This document shows positions 11,815 to 20,259 of a stretch of 64,000 nt of DNA, in pieces. Made by a program: the position numbers and the translations under genes. Origin of the DNA: Gandjariella thermophila (lineage in GTDB: Bacteria; Actinomycetota; Actinomycetes; Mycobacteriales; Pseudonocardiaceae); assembly GCF_005405885.1 (NCBI RefSeq), contig NZ_BJFL01000027.1, forward strand, positions 16,927-80,926. Direction: 5' to 3'. Position 1 is the first letter of the stretch. Each line of letters starts with the position of its first letter. The notes under the pieces are model-generated. The model was given only the letters and a program-made list of their open reading frames with translations, had not been told where the DNA came from and searched no databases.

Positions 11815-13281
11815 ATGTCGGACCGCGCGGAAACCGGGTTCACCATCACGGTCAGCGAGAACAAGTACCTGGCCGAGCAGGACACCGAGGTGGTCGCCGT
11901 GCTCACGGTGAGCGCGACGGGGCTGGGCCGCCTGTCCACGGTGGACGGAGCAGGGTCGGACACGGCCGAGGTGATCCTGCTGGACTGCTCCGGCTCGATG
12001 TCCGACCCGCCGACCAAGTTGGCCGCCGCCAAGCGGGCCACGTGCGCGGCCATCGACGCGCTCCGCGACGGTGTGCGGTTCGCGGTGGTGCGAGGCACCC
12101 ATGAGGCCGCCCTGGCCTACCCGCAGCGGCCCGGCCTGGCGGTCGCCGACCGGCGGACCAGGACCGAGGCCAAGGACGCGGTGAACCGGCTGGTCGCCAG
12201 CGGTGGCACGGCCATGGGGCGGTGGCTCGCGCTGGGCGGTGAGCTGCTGGCCGACCATCCGTCCGCGGTGCGGCACGCGACCCTGATCACCGACGGCCGG
12301 CAGGAGCACGAGACCCGGGCGGAGCTGGACGCGGTGCTGGCCGACTGCACCGGTCGTTTCGTCTGCGACGCGCGGGGCATCGGCGACCACTGGGAACCCA
12401 CCGAGCTGCTGCACATCGCCGCCGTCCTCAATGGACAGGCCAGGGGTGTGGCCCGGTTCGACGAGATGGTCGCGGACTTCCGGGACCTGACGGTGGCGGC
12501 CATGCGCAGGAGCGTGCCCGACGTCGACCTGCGGGTACGCACCGTGGCGACCGCCAGGCTGCACGAGATCCAGCAGGTGCACCCCACCTTCGCCGACCTC
12601 ACCCCGCGGGTGGTGCGCCGCGACGACCGGACCGTCGAGATCGCCACCGGCTCCTGGGCCGACGAGACCCGCGAGTACCAGGTGCGAATCGCGGTCGACC
12701 CGGCCGGCCAGCCCAAGGATGAGGACCTGCTGGCCGCCCGGGTGGACGTGCTGGTGCGCGGCGCCGGCTTCGACGCGCGGCCGATCCCGCCCGCGCTGAT
12801 CCTGGTGCACTGGACCGACGACCCGGGCCTGTTCACCCGCCTGGACGAGAAGGTCACGCACTACGCGGGCCAGGAGGAACTCGGCGACGCGGTGCGGGCC
12901 GGCTGCGACGCGTACAACAGCGGCGACGCGGCCACCGCGGTGGAGCAACTCGGCCGGGCGGTCATGCTGGCCGACCGGTCCGGCAACGAGGACATCCTGC
13001 GAAACCTGCGTCGGCTGGTGGAGGTCGTCGACGCGGCGGCCGGGTTGGTGCGGCTACGCACGGACGTGCCGCTGTCGGAAATCCTGGCGACCTACACCGG
13101 ATCGGTGAGCACCAGCCGCGGCGGCAGGGCGCGGCGACTCGACGCGGAGGGCACCGCCGCCACGGTGTCCCGCACCTGCCCGGAGTGCTCGTTCGTCTCG
13201 CGGGGTGCGGCGCCGGCGGGTCCGCTGGTGTGCGAGCGGTGCAGCCATCAGTTCCCGGCTCGGCAGGAGGATGCTCACTGA
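11815..13281 (+). CDS. vWA domain protein with C-terminal zinc ribbon
   Basis: The protein has 488 residues. The von Willebrand factor A fold carries an intact MIDAS motif DCSGSM (residues about 57-62), a second Thr in SGGTAMG and an Asp in LITDG, so it should bind a divalent metal and a protein ligand. The middle is beta-rich (residues about 225-350) and is followed by a helical segment. The C-terminal 50 residues hold a zinc ribbon CPEC...CERC. It is cytoplasmic, with no signal or membrane segment. vWA proteins of this type act as scaffolds for protease and kinase partners in conflict-type gene clusters. It lies third among the main genes here. Confidence 0.88.
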   Translation: MSDRAETGFTITVSENKYLAEQDTEVVAVLTVSATGLGRLSTVDGAGSDTAEVILLDCSGSMSDPPTKLAAAKRATCAAIDALRDGVRFAVVRGTHEAALAYPQRPGLAVADRRTRTEAKDAVNRLVASGGTAMGRWLALGGELLADHPSAVRHATLITDGRQEHETRAELDAVLADCTGRFVCDARGIGDHWEPTELLHIAAVLNGQARGVARFDEMVADFRDLTVAAMRRSVPDVDLRVRTVATARLHEIQQVHPTFADLTPRVVRRDDRTVEIATGSWADETREYQVRIAVDPAGQPKDEDLLAARVDVLVRGAGFDARPIPPALILVHWTDDPGLFTRLDEKVTHYAGQEELGDAVRAGCDAYNSGDAATAVEQLGRAVMLADRSGNEDILRNLRRLVEVVDAAAGLVRLRTDVPLSEILATYTGSVSTSRGGRARRLDAEGTAATVSRTCPECSFVSRGAAPAGPLVCERCSHQFPARQEDAH

Positions 13282-13379
13282 TGCGTGTGTCAGGCCGCGA
13301 CGCCCTGGCCGACTTCGGCGCTCGCCCCCCCGGCACGGTCGCGAGCGCGCGCGAACCCGCGGAAAGGGAACCGTCGTGA
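13281..13379 (+). CDS. Possible 32-residue coupled small protein
   Basis: ATG 13281 overlaps the last base of the vWA stop (TGATG), with GGAGG about 10 bases upstream. The stop at 13377-13379 overlaps the GTG of the membrane protein gene (GTGA). Such double coupling is suggestive of a real gene, but the peptide (MRVSGRDALADFG...) matches nothing I know and the frame also continues upstream, so it may be chance. Confidence 0.25.
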   Translation: MRVSGRDALADFGARPPGTVASAREPAEREPS

Positions 13380-14518
13380 CCGCCCCGGCGGGCGCGGCGA
13401 GCCGGCTGGGTCGGGTCGTGCGCGCGGACCTACGCCGGCTGACCCTGGTCGACCGGCCGTCCACCACCCGAATCGTGTTGCGGCGGCTCCGGATGGCGAT
13501 GCTCGTCGCGATCATGACCGTGCTCGCCACCGCGTACACCGTGTTCACCCACGCCCAGGACACCATCGTGGTGGCCAGCCAGCGCACCACCCAGGCGATC
13601 ATGGACGTGTCCTCGGCGGAACAGGCCCTGCGCGAGGCGGACAGTGCGGCGGTGCACGCCTTCGCCGCCGGCGTGGCGGGTCTGGCCGGACCGGGCAACG
13701 AGTACCAGAACCACATCGCGCTCGCCCAGCTCAGCCTGCAACGCGTCGCCGAGGTGAACCAGGCCGGGGTGCTCGGCGAGCTGACGCTCAGCCAGGTGGA
13801 CGGCCAGCTCACCGCGTACATCGCCCAGGTCGAGCAGGCGCACGCCGACTATGCCAGCGGCGCCACCCAACTCGGTCTCGCCGAGACGCTTTACGCCTCC
13901 GCGCTGATGCATGCCCAGGACGGCATCCTGGCCGGCCTTTCCTCCCTCGAGGGAACCCAGCGACGCGCCCTGGCCGACCAGGCGGCGTCCTGGTGGCTGG
14001 GGCCGCGCGCGGTGCTGCTCTGGGGAGTCCCGGCCGCGGTCCTGTTCGTCCTGCTGCTGTCCACTCAGCGGTGCCTGGCGCGGCGGTTCCGGCGGCTGAT
14101 CAACTGGTGGTTGGCGGCGGCCACGGCGCTGCTGGTGGTGTTGTGCGTGAGCATCGTCATGGTGGTCCGGCAGGCCGAGGACCGGCTGACCGTGGCCAGG
14201 ACCAACCTCGAGCAGGTGGTGGCCGATCAGCACGTGTCACTCGGGCCGATCAGCGGTGGCGGAGCGGACCCGGCGGCGGTCGGGCTGCTGAACGACCGGT
14301 GCGCGCAGGGTGCCGGGTTCGGTTGCGGGAGCAGCCAGCCGGCCGCGCCGGACGCGGTCCAGGCCCAGGACGCCGCGGCAGCCACCGCTGCGGCCGGCGC
14401 CGCCGGCGCCGACTACGGCCTGCGCTACGTGATTCCCGGACTCGGCGTGGTCATCGCCGTGCTGATCGTGCTGGGCGTCGAGGTCCGCGTCCGGGAATAC
14501 CGCTACGAGGTGAGCTGA
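13376..14518 (+). CDS. GlnX-like four-helix membrane protein
   Basis: The protein has 380 residues. A cytoplasmic basic N-terminus is followed by TM1 (about 39-59), a roughly 150-residue helical extracytoplasmic domain, TM2 (about 211-231), TM3 (about 244-264), a second outside loop rich in Ala/Gly, TM4 (about 353-373) and a short basic tail. This topology matches GlnX, the membrane partner of GlnH and PknG in mycobacteria, which passes amino-acid sensing by GlnH to the kinase. The GTG start at 13376 follows AAAGGGAA. The next gene begins one base after the stop, so they are surely co-expressed. Assignment to GlnX rests on topology and context, not on a recognisable motif. Confidence 0.78.
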   Translation: MTAPAGAASRLGRVVRADLRRLTLVDRPSTTRIVLRRLRMAMLVAIMTVLATAYTVFTHAQDTIVVASQRTTQAIMDVSSAEQALREADSAAVHAFAAGVAGLAGPGNEYQNHIALAQLSLQRVAEVNQAGVLGELTLSQVDGQLTAYIAQVEQAHADYASGATQLGLAETLYASALMHAQDGILAGLSSLEGTQRRALADQAASWWLGPRAVLLWGVPAAVLFVLLLSTQRCLARRFRRLINWWLAAATALLVVLCVSIVMVVRQAEDRLTVARTNLEQVVADQHVSLGPISGGGADPAAVGLLNDRCAQGAGFGCGSSQPAAPDAVQAQDAAAATAAAGAAGADYGLRYVIPGLGVVIAVLIVLGVEVRVREYRYEVS

Positions 14519-14519
14519 G

Positions 14520-15869
14520 GTGCGCGCGGGACTCGGTCGACTGGCGCTGGCCGTGGCGTTCTCGGCCGGCTGTGCCGTACCGGCGGCCTGCGCCGGTCCC
14601 GCGCCGGCCGGCACGGTGAGCGTGATCGGCAACTGGAGCGGCGCGGAGGAGAACAGCTTCCAGGAGGTCCTGCACGAGTTCGAGCGGGAAACCGGGATTC
14701 ACGCCATCTACCACGGGTCCCAGTCGCTGAACAAGGAACTGGAGACGGACGTGCGGCAGGGTCACCCGCCAGACGTGGCCATCGTGTCCAGCCTCGGCCA
14801 GTTGGCCGGCTACGCCGCGGCCGGCGTGCTCAAGCCGTTTACCCTGCCCGGCGCCGAAACCAACCGGTACGGCCGCCAGTGGCTGCGGTGGTCGCAGGAT
14901 GTGCGACCGGGCGACGCGGCACCGGACCAGTGGTACGCCTTCGTGTTCAAGGCCGATCTGCGCAGCGCGATCTGGTATGACCCGACGGCGCTGCGCGCGC
15001 TGCTCGGCCCACAGGAGACCGCCGCGATGCCGGCCACCTGGGACCAACTGGTCGCGCTGCAGAACCGCATTCGCGCCGCACATGGCATCCCCTGGTGCGT
15101 CGGCATGGAGTCGACGCCGAACTCGGGTTGGCCGGGCACCGACTGGATCGCCGACATCCTGCTGCACCAGTCCGGCGTCGAGGCCTACCAGGACTGGACG
15201 AACGGCCGGCTGCCGTGGACGTCCGCGGTGGTGCGCCAGGCGTGGACCACCTGGGGGTCCCTCGTGCAGGGGCCGGGTGCGGTGGCCGGCGGCACCCAGG
15301 GCGCCCTGCTGACCAACTACGCCGCCGCCGGCAACCTGATGTTCGCCCAGCCGCCGGGGTGCTACCTGGACCACAAGGCGGCGTTCGTGATGGCCAACTA
15401 CCGGGGCGGCACGCCGCCGGCCCAGCCCGGCGCCGATTTCGACTTCTTCCCTTCTCCCGACGCGGGCGGCGGCACCGGCGACGTGCGCGAGGTGTCCGCC
15501 GACTTCGCCACCATGTTCAACGCCACGCCACAGGCCGAGAAGCTGATCCAGTTCCTGGCCTCGGACGCCGCGCAGCGGATCTGGCCGGGCATCGCCACGG
15601 GCTCGGCGTTCTCGGCCGACGCCGAGTTGCCGCCGAGCGTGTACTCGGACGACGTGAAACGCCGGGTGGCCGCGACGCTGCACAGCGGCACGCTCTGTTT
15701 CAACGCCTCCGACCTCATGCCGGCATCCCTGAGCGCCGCGTTCAACCAGGCCGTGCTGGCCTACCTGAGCGACCCCGCGCGGCTGGACGCTCTGCTGGCC
15801 CAGTTGGAGAGCCTGCGGCAACAGGCGTACTCGACGCAGACCGGCACATTCAAATGTGGACGCGCGTAG
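14520..15869 (+). CDS. Extracellular solute-binding lipoprotein (GlnH position)
   Basis: The protein has 449 residues. It has a short signal peptide ending in a lipobox-like SAGC (Cys at about 18). The body is a family-1 (carbohydrate-type) solute-binding fold, with GTVSVIGNWSGAEENSFQEVL at the start of lobe 1 and a typical C-terminal ATGSAFSA region. No permease or ABC ATPase gene accompanies it, so it is a sensor rather than a transporter component. It should be anchored outside and present a ligand to the GlnX-like protein encoded one base upstream. It is larger than mycobacterial GlnH and of a different binding-protein family, so the ligand is probably not glutamate. Confidence 0.82.
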   Translation: MRAGLGRLALAVAFSAGCAVPAACAGPAPAGTVSVIGNWSGAEENSFQEVLHEFERETGIHAIYHGSQSLNKELETDVRQGHPPDVAIVSSLGQLAGYAAAGVLKPFTLPGAETNRYGRQWLRWSQDVRPGDAAPDQWYAFVFKADLRSAIWYDPTALRALLGPQETAAMPATWDQLVALQNRIRAAHGIPWCVGMESTPNSGWPGTDWIADILLHQSGVEAYQDWTNGRLPWTSAVVRQAWTTWGSLVQGPGAVAGGTQGALLTNYAAAGNLMFAQPPGCYLDHKAAFVMANYRGGTPPAQPGADFDFFPSPDAGGGTGDVREVSADFATMFNATPQAEKLIQFLASDAAQRIWPGIATGSAFSADAELPPSVYSDDVKRRVAATLHSGTLCFNASDLMPASLSAAFNQAVLAYLSDPARLDALLAQLESLRQQAYSTQTGTFKCGRA

Positions 15870-15891
15870 CCCTGTTCGGGAGGGAAGTCAC

Positions 15892-16272
15892 ATGCCGTTG
15901 GCCAGGTTCGATCTGGATGGTGGTGGCACGGTGCTCGTCGAGGTGGACCTGCCCGGCGGGCCGGCCCCGGCGGGACGGGGCGAGGAGGTGCTGCACGCGG
16001 CGAGCAAGACCCTGGAGCGGACGCTCCGTCCGGTCCGTGACGCCGCAGCGGCCGCGCTGGGCCAGTTTCAGTCGATGGCTCGGCGGCCGGACGAGGTGGA
16101 GATCAAGTTTGGGATCAAGTTGGACGCGGAGGCCGGCGCGGTGATCGCGAAAACCGGGGTGCACGGCCAGTTCGATGTGAAGCTGGTCTGGCGGGCCGGC
16201 ACACCGGACCGGACGGACGGGTCCGTGCCGGCACTCCCGCCGGCTTCCGGTGCTCCACCCCAACCCCGGTAG
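15892..16272 (+). CDS. Trypco1 (CU044_2847-type) trypsin-co-occurring protein
   Basis: This 126-residue protein matches the trypsin-co-occurring domain 1 pattern: an N-terminal beta strand pair (ARFDLDGGGTVLVEVD), a helix with LERTLRPVRDAAAAAL, then RPDEVEIKFGIKLDAEAGAVIAKT and a final strand FDVKLVW. The last 25 residues are Pro-rich and disordered. Members are found next to trypsin-like proteases in predicted bacterial conflict systems and are thought to regulate or recruit them. ATG 15892 is preceded by GGGAGGG. It is the last gene of the cluster. Confidence 0.85.
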   Translation: MPLARFDLDGGGTVLVEVDLPGGPAPAGRGEEVLHAASKTLERTLRPVRDAAAAALGQFQSMARRPDEVEIKFGIKLDAEAGAVIAKTGVHGQFDVKLVWRAGTPDRTDGSVPALPPASGAPPQPR

Positions 16273-16337
16273 CGCGGGCTGGCGGCTGTGCCCACCATCC
16301 CCCGGCAGGGCTCGCGCTCGCCGGCGTCGGACGGTGG

Positions 16338-16736
16338 TCACCACCGACGGGTCGCCCAGAGGAGACGGCCGGTCGCGACCGGCGCCCAGCAGGCCGCATG
16401 CGCCTGCTCCCGGCCGGCGGGTTCGCCGGCCGGGTAGTCGTCCGGGAGCGCGAGAAGGTCCGCAAGCACGTCGGCGGCCCGGCCGGAAACCTGCCACAGC
16501 GTTCGGCGCGGTGCCAGGACGTCGATCTCGGAGGCGGGGATCCGGTTGGCGACGGCGTCGTCCTCGGCATGCAGCCGCACGACGTCGATGACGTGGTGAT
16601 GTGCGCGGACACCGATGACCGCGACCAACTCCCCCGCGCCGTCCCGCGGGTGCAGAAACCGGAAACCGCGCAGCACCAGCCGGCGCAGGGCGGACTCCGT
16701 GTCGGCGCCCGGTTGGCCAGAGGAACTCGTCGTCAT
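16338..16736 (-). CDS. Small conserved hypothetical protein
   Basis: I do not recognise a function for this 132-residue soluble protein. It has a compact alpha/beta core: ALRRLVLRGFRFLHP, GELVAVIGVRAHHHVIDVVRLHAEDDAVANRIP, DIDVLAPRRTLWQVSG and ADVLADLLALPDD. Third positions are strongly G/C and GAGGA precedes ATG 16736. It faces the protease/kinase cluster tail to tail with 65 bases between, so it is a separate unit, and it is divergent from the AraC gene. Confidence 0.75.
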   Translation of the reverse strand: MTTSSSGQPGADTESALRRLVLRGFRFLHPRDGAGELVAVIGVRAHHHVIDVVRLHAEDDAVANRIPASEIDVLAPRRTLWQVSGRAADVLADLLALPDDYPAGEPAGREQAHAACWAPVATGRLLWATRRW

Positions 16737-17003
16737 CACCGTCCTCGGCGCTGTTGTCGCCGCGAGCGGGCGGCACCGGTACCGCGGACCGACCGCGAAC
16801 GCCGCGTCCACGCGATACCGCCCGCCCAGCGAGCGGAGTACACCTGTCCCGATGTCGTGGCCAGCACCGTAGGGCGGTCGGAGCCCCGGGTCTTGGCCAT
16901 GAGCGCACTGGATCTTGCCCATCCGAGTACCCTCTCGTGGCAAGTAGCGATGGTGCTGTGACCCCTGGTAGTCCTCGGTGGGCGACCACAAGGTGGTGGA
17001 AGC

Positions 17004-17963
17004 GTGGCTGACTTCGTCGCCGACGCGTCGATGCCGGCCGATGACCGGCTGGCCCACTACCAGCAGGCGGCCTCCACGGCATTCGCTCCGTTGCGCATCA
17101 GGCCGGCGAACCTCGACCGCTTCGCCGGGCACATCCGGCACGAGCAGGCCGGCGGTCTGGTCGTCGCGGACATCCGCTCGGCGCCGGTCACCGTGGCGCG
17201 CACCGCCAAGCTGATCACCTCCGGCGACAACGAGATCTACAAGGTCGCCCTGCACGTCTCCGGCACCGCCACGATCAGCCAGGACGGGCGGCAGCACCGG
17301 CTACGGCCGGGTGATCTGGTCATCTACGACACCACTCGTCCCTACACGCTGGACTTCCGTGAGGACTACCGCACCGTCGTGATCGCCTGCCCCCGCGATC
17401 GGCTCGCCGCGCACGCCAACGCTCTGAGCAGAACCACGGCCGTGCCAATCGGAACCAACAGCGGTGTTCGACGGCTGGTGGCCGGTTTCTTCAACGGCCT
17501 GGCCGGCGAACTGGACAGCACCGTGCCGGAAGGTGGGGCGTACCTCGCCGACTCGCTGCTCGACATGGTTGTCATGGCCTTTCTCGGGCCCGAGCGGCGA
17601 AACGACTGCGCTCGGTCCGCGCTGATCGACCGCGTGATCGCGCACTGCGAGGCCAACCTGTCCGACCCCTGCCTTTCCGTGCACACGGTGGCCAGGGCGC
17701 ACGGGATATCCACCCGCTACCTGCACAAGCTGTTCGCCACGCGCGACCAGCCGCTGGCCGCATGGATCCGGTCCCGGCGGCTGGACCGGATTCGCCGCGA
17801 CCTGGAGAATCCCGGCCTGGCCAACCGCACCGTCGCCGCCATCGCCGCCCGGTGGGGAATGCCCGACCCCGCGCACGCGAGCAGGTCGTTCCGGGCCGCC
17901 TACGGCATCAGCCCGTCGGAATACCGCAGGCACGCACTGACCGCGCGCGACGCACTCGGGTGA
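17004..17963 (+). CDS. AraC family transcriptional regulator
   Basis: The protein has 319 residues. An N-terminal cupin-like AraC-binding domain (residues about 30-180, with SGTATISQDGRQHRLRPGDLVIYDTTRPY) is followed by a C-terminal double helix-turn-helix at 215-315 (LSVHTVARAHGISTRYLHKLFA ... ARWGMPDPAHASRSFRAAYGISPSEYR). The GTG start has AAGGTGG upstream. This is the AraC_binding_2 architecture common in actinobacteria. The target is unknown; the neighbours give no obvious metabolic pathway. Confidence 0.92.
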   Translation: MADFVADASMPADDRLAHYQQAASTAFAPLRIRPANLDRFAGHIRHEQAGGLVVADIRSAPVTVARTAKLITSGDNEIYKVALHVSGTATISQDGRQHRLRPGDLVIYDTTRPYTLDFREDYRTVVIACPRDRLAAHANALSRTTAVPIGTNSGVRRLVAGFFNGLAGELDSTVPEGGAYLADSLLDMVVMAFLGPERRNDCARSALIDRVIAHCEANLSDPCLSVHTVARAHGISTRYLHKLFATRDQPLAAWIRSRRLDRIRRDLENPGLANRTVAAIAARWGMPDPAHASRSFRAAYGISPSEYRRHALTARDALG

Positions 17964-18010
17964 ACCGCCACGATCTACAGCGGTCGTCGCGCACCACGAC
18001 GTAGCAGAGG

Positions 18011-18283
18011 TCAGCTCGCGCGTGTCGCGCTCGCCTGCGACGGTCCGTGCCGGCCACCGGAGGCGGCCCGATGCCGGCGTGCTCCGGCGGCGACCATCCA
18101 GATCCCCAGGCAGAAGAGCACGGCGAGGACGACGCCCGAGACGAAGATCGCCAAGACGTTGAGGCTCGGCAACGCGTGCCCAATGATCGTCGGCGTGTAG
18201 ACCGGGCCACGAATGTTGTCGCGCACGAGCAGTGCCACGAACGCGGCGCTGGCCGCGACCAGAAGCATTCCCAGGATCCGCAT
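18011..18283 (-). CDS. Small two-helix membrane protein
   Basis: This 90-residue protein has two membrane helices, MRILGMLLVAASAAFVALLV (1-20) and LNVLAIFVSGVVLAVLFCLGIWMV (about 42-65), and a basic Ser/Ala-rich cytoplasmic tail. GGAGG precedes the ATG. It resembles the small unstudied membrane proteins that are frequent in Streptomyces and Amycolatopsis. No function is assigned. It is convergent with the AraC gene. Confidence 0.7.
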   Translation of the reverse strand: MRILGMLLVAASAAFVALLVRDNIRGPVYTPTIIGHALPSLNVLAIFVSGVVLAVLFCLGIWMVAAGARRHRAASGGRHGPSQASATRAS

Positions 18284-18519
18284 CGCCCTCTCACCTCCGC
18301 GGTGATGACCGGGTGGGTACCAGGGTGCTCCGAGACGCGCGTATCCGCCAGGGGCAGCGGATCATCCGGCCGGCACGCGGGGCGGGTGGCGTGAACCGGC
18401 GCGCGGCACAGCCGGTCAGGTCGTCCTCCCGGCCGACGACCGTGGCGACGACGTGACAAGGGCGAGTTCCCAGGGCGAAGCCGTCCAGCGCGGCGGTCAC
18501 ATGTGGACGGTCGGTGGCG

Positions 18520-18750
18520 ATGTCCGCCTACCGCGGCCGGACCCCGCCGATGGCGGGGTCCGGCGACTTCTGCCGTGGCCTCCGCCAGTACGGGCCGAGC
18601 TGGCACCGGGGAGGCTGGTGGCGCGCCGGCTTTCTGGGTCGGTGCTTCTGGAGTGACACCACCGCCGGCTGGTTCTGGCAGAGCGGATTCTGGAAGTTCG
18701 GCTGGAGCCGGGATTGGGTGTGGGGCACGTCCCATTACCCGGACTGGTAG
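18520..18750 (+). CDS. Tryptophan-rich small protein
   Basis: The frame has 76 codons (GTG 18514 is an alternative start). The product is strikingly Trp/Gly/Phe-rich, with at least eleven Trp (for example WHRGGWWRAGFLG and WFWQSGFWKFGWSRDWVWG) and two central Cys. Almost every third codon position is G or C, which favours real coding. No signal peptide, clear membrane helix or family is recognised, and the ribosome-binding site is poor. It could be a peripheral membrane or toxin-like peptide, but I assign no function. Confidence 0.4.
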   Translation: MSAYRGRTPPMAGSGDFCRGLRQYGPSWHRGGWWRAGFLGRCFWSDTTAGWFWQSGFWKFGWSRDWVWGTSHYPDW

Positions 18751-18825
18751 GGCATCCGCTGAGAGCGATTCATCACGTGCACGGAACGCCACCCGGCCTG
18801 GGCCACGTCGAAGCCGGGCGGCCTC

Positions 18826-18858
18826 CCGTGGCCGCGGTGGGCATTCCCGCGGCCACGG
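18826..18858 (-). terminator. Hairpin downstream of the MFS gene
   Basis: CCGTGGCCGCGG and CCGCGGCCACGG form a perfect 12-bp stem with a 9-base loop, about 70 bases past the transporter stop. There is no T-run. Confidence 0.5.
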
Positions 18859-18929
18859 GGTCGGCTCCGGGAAGCCGGTAGCTCGTCACTCCGCCGGCTC
18901 GCCGGCACCGTTGACGAGCCCGGCCGAGG

Positions 18930-20180
18930 TCACCGCACTGCTTTAGCCCTGGCGCGGGCCGCGCGGAAGCCGTGCGCGGCGAGCGCGGCCAGGCCGAGCA
19001 CGATGACGGTGAGGCTGTACACGATCGCGGTGGGCCGCAGGCCGGCGGCCGTGGTGGCGAGGCCGGCGGCCACCGCGGGCACGCTGAAGGCCAGGTAGGC
19101 GATCGTGTAGCCGACGGCGAACAGCGCGCCACGCTCGGCCGGGCCGGCGAGCTTTCCCAGGGCGCCGAACATGGCGAGGGCGGACGCGCCGAAACCGACG
19201 CCCGCGATCAGCGTGCCGGCCAGCGCGGATACCACCGAGTCGGTCGCGATCCCGGCGAGTGTCACGGTGGTCCCGGTGGCGAGCAGGCCGGCGCCGATAC
19301 GCAGCACCTCGCCGGTGGCACGCCTGCGCAGCGCGAAGGTGGTCAGCGCACCCGTGCCGCACAGCGCCGTGACGACGAGGCCGCCGATGAGATGGTTGGA
19401 CAGGCCGAAGATCCCCGCGGCGACCGAAGGGCCGAGTGAGAGGTACAGCCCGCCGAGCGCCCAGCTCGCGACGATGATCGGCACCAGTGCGTAGAAGTCC
19501 GCGCGGGCGCCTGCGGGAACGCCGAGCCGGGGCACGAGGGATGCGCGGGCGCCGGGCCGGCGGGCGGAGGTTTCCGGCATGGCGGCGACGGCGAGGGCGG
19601 CCAACACGATGGCGCTCAGCAGCAGCGCGTACACCAGCCGCGTGGGCGCGGGCGCGTACTCGACGAGGAAGCCACAGCCGAGCGCACCCAGCGCCAGGCC
19701 GGTGGTCGGGGTGACGCCGTTGACCAGTCCGGCCCGGCCGGGCGCGTGCGGCGGGTTGAGGTCGACCAGGGTGGCGCCGAGCGTGGTCATGGCCGTCCCG
19801 GTGGCGACGCCCTGCAGGAACCGGGCGAGATAGAGGACGGACACGTCACCGGCGACGAGAAACAGCACCAGCGCCACGGCCTCCAGGCCGATCGCGGCGG
19901 CGAGCACCGGGCGCCGGCCGAGGTGATCGGACAGCCCGCCGAACACCAGCAGGGAGGCGAGCATGCCCACCACGTACACCGCGAAGACGGCGGTGAGCGT
20001 GCCCGAGGAGAAGTGCCATTGGTGCTGGTAGACCACGTACAGCGGGGACGGTGCGCTGGACGCGGCCAGGAACAGCACGATGATCGCCGCGACCACGGCG
20101 AAGGCGGCCCGGCGGGACAGTCTGCGCGGTCCGCGCCGGGCGGGTGCGGCCGCGATCGCGGCGGGGCATGCCTGGGACAC
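18930..20180 (-). CDS. MFS efflux transporter
   Basis: This 416-residue protein has about twelve membrane helices. The major-facilitator loop 2-3 motif reads GGLSDHLGRRPVL, and MTTLGATLVDLNPP follows in the first half. The GTG start at 20180 follows GAGGAG; an upstream extension in frame is not supported. It is divergent from a TetR gene with a palindromic site between them, the classic arrangement for a drug or metabolite efflux pump under TetR control. It is probably proton-coupled in the cytoplasmic membrane. Substrate unknown. Confidence 0.92.
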   Translation of the reverse strand: MSQACPAAIAAAPARRGPRRLSRRAAFAVVAAIIVLFLAASSAPSPLYVVYQHQWHFSSGTLTAVFAVYVVGMLASLLVFGGLSDHLGRRPVLAAAIGLEAVALVLFLVAGDVSVLYLARFLQGVATGTAMTTLGATLVDLNPPHAPGRAGLVNGVTPTTGLALGALGCGFLVEYAPAPTRLVYALLLSAIVLAALAVAAMPETSARRPGARASLVPRLGVPAGARADFYALVPIIVASWALGGLYLSLGPSVAAGIFGLSNHLIGGLVVTALCGTGALTTFALRRRATGEVLRIGAGLLATGTTVTLAGIATDSVVSALAGTLIAGVGFGASALAMFGALGKLAGPAERGALFAVGYTIAYLAFSVPAVAAGLATTAAGLRPTAIVYSLTVIVLGLAALAAHGFRAARARAKAVR

Positions 20181-20208
20181 CAGCGGCTCCTCTAATGCAA
20201 CGATCAGT

Positions 20209-20235
20209 GCGTTTACGCCACCATAGCGCAAACGC
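20209..20235. promoter_or_regulatory. Probable TetR operator between the MFS and TetR genes
   Basis: GCGTTTACGC and GCGCAAACGC form an inverted repeat with one mismatch per pair and a 7-base spacer. CAACGATC is also repeated directly at about 20198 and 20234. The position between divergent starts fits a shared operator. Confidence 0.55.
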
Positions 20236-20259
20236 AACGATCGATGCGATAATGAGGTC

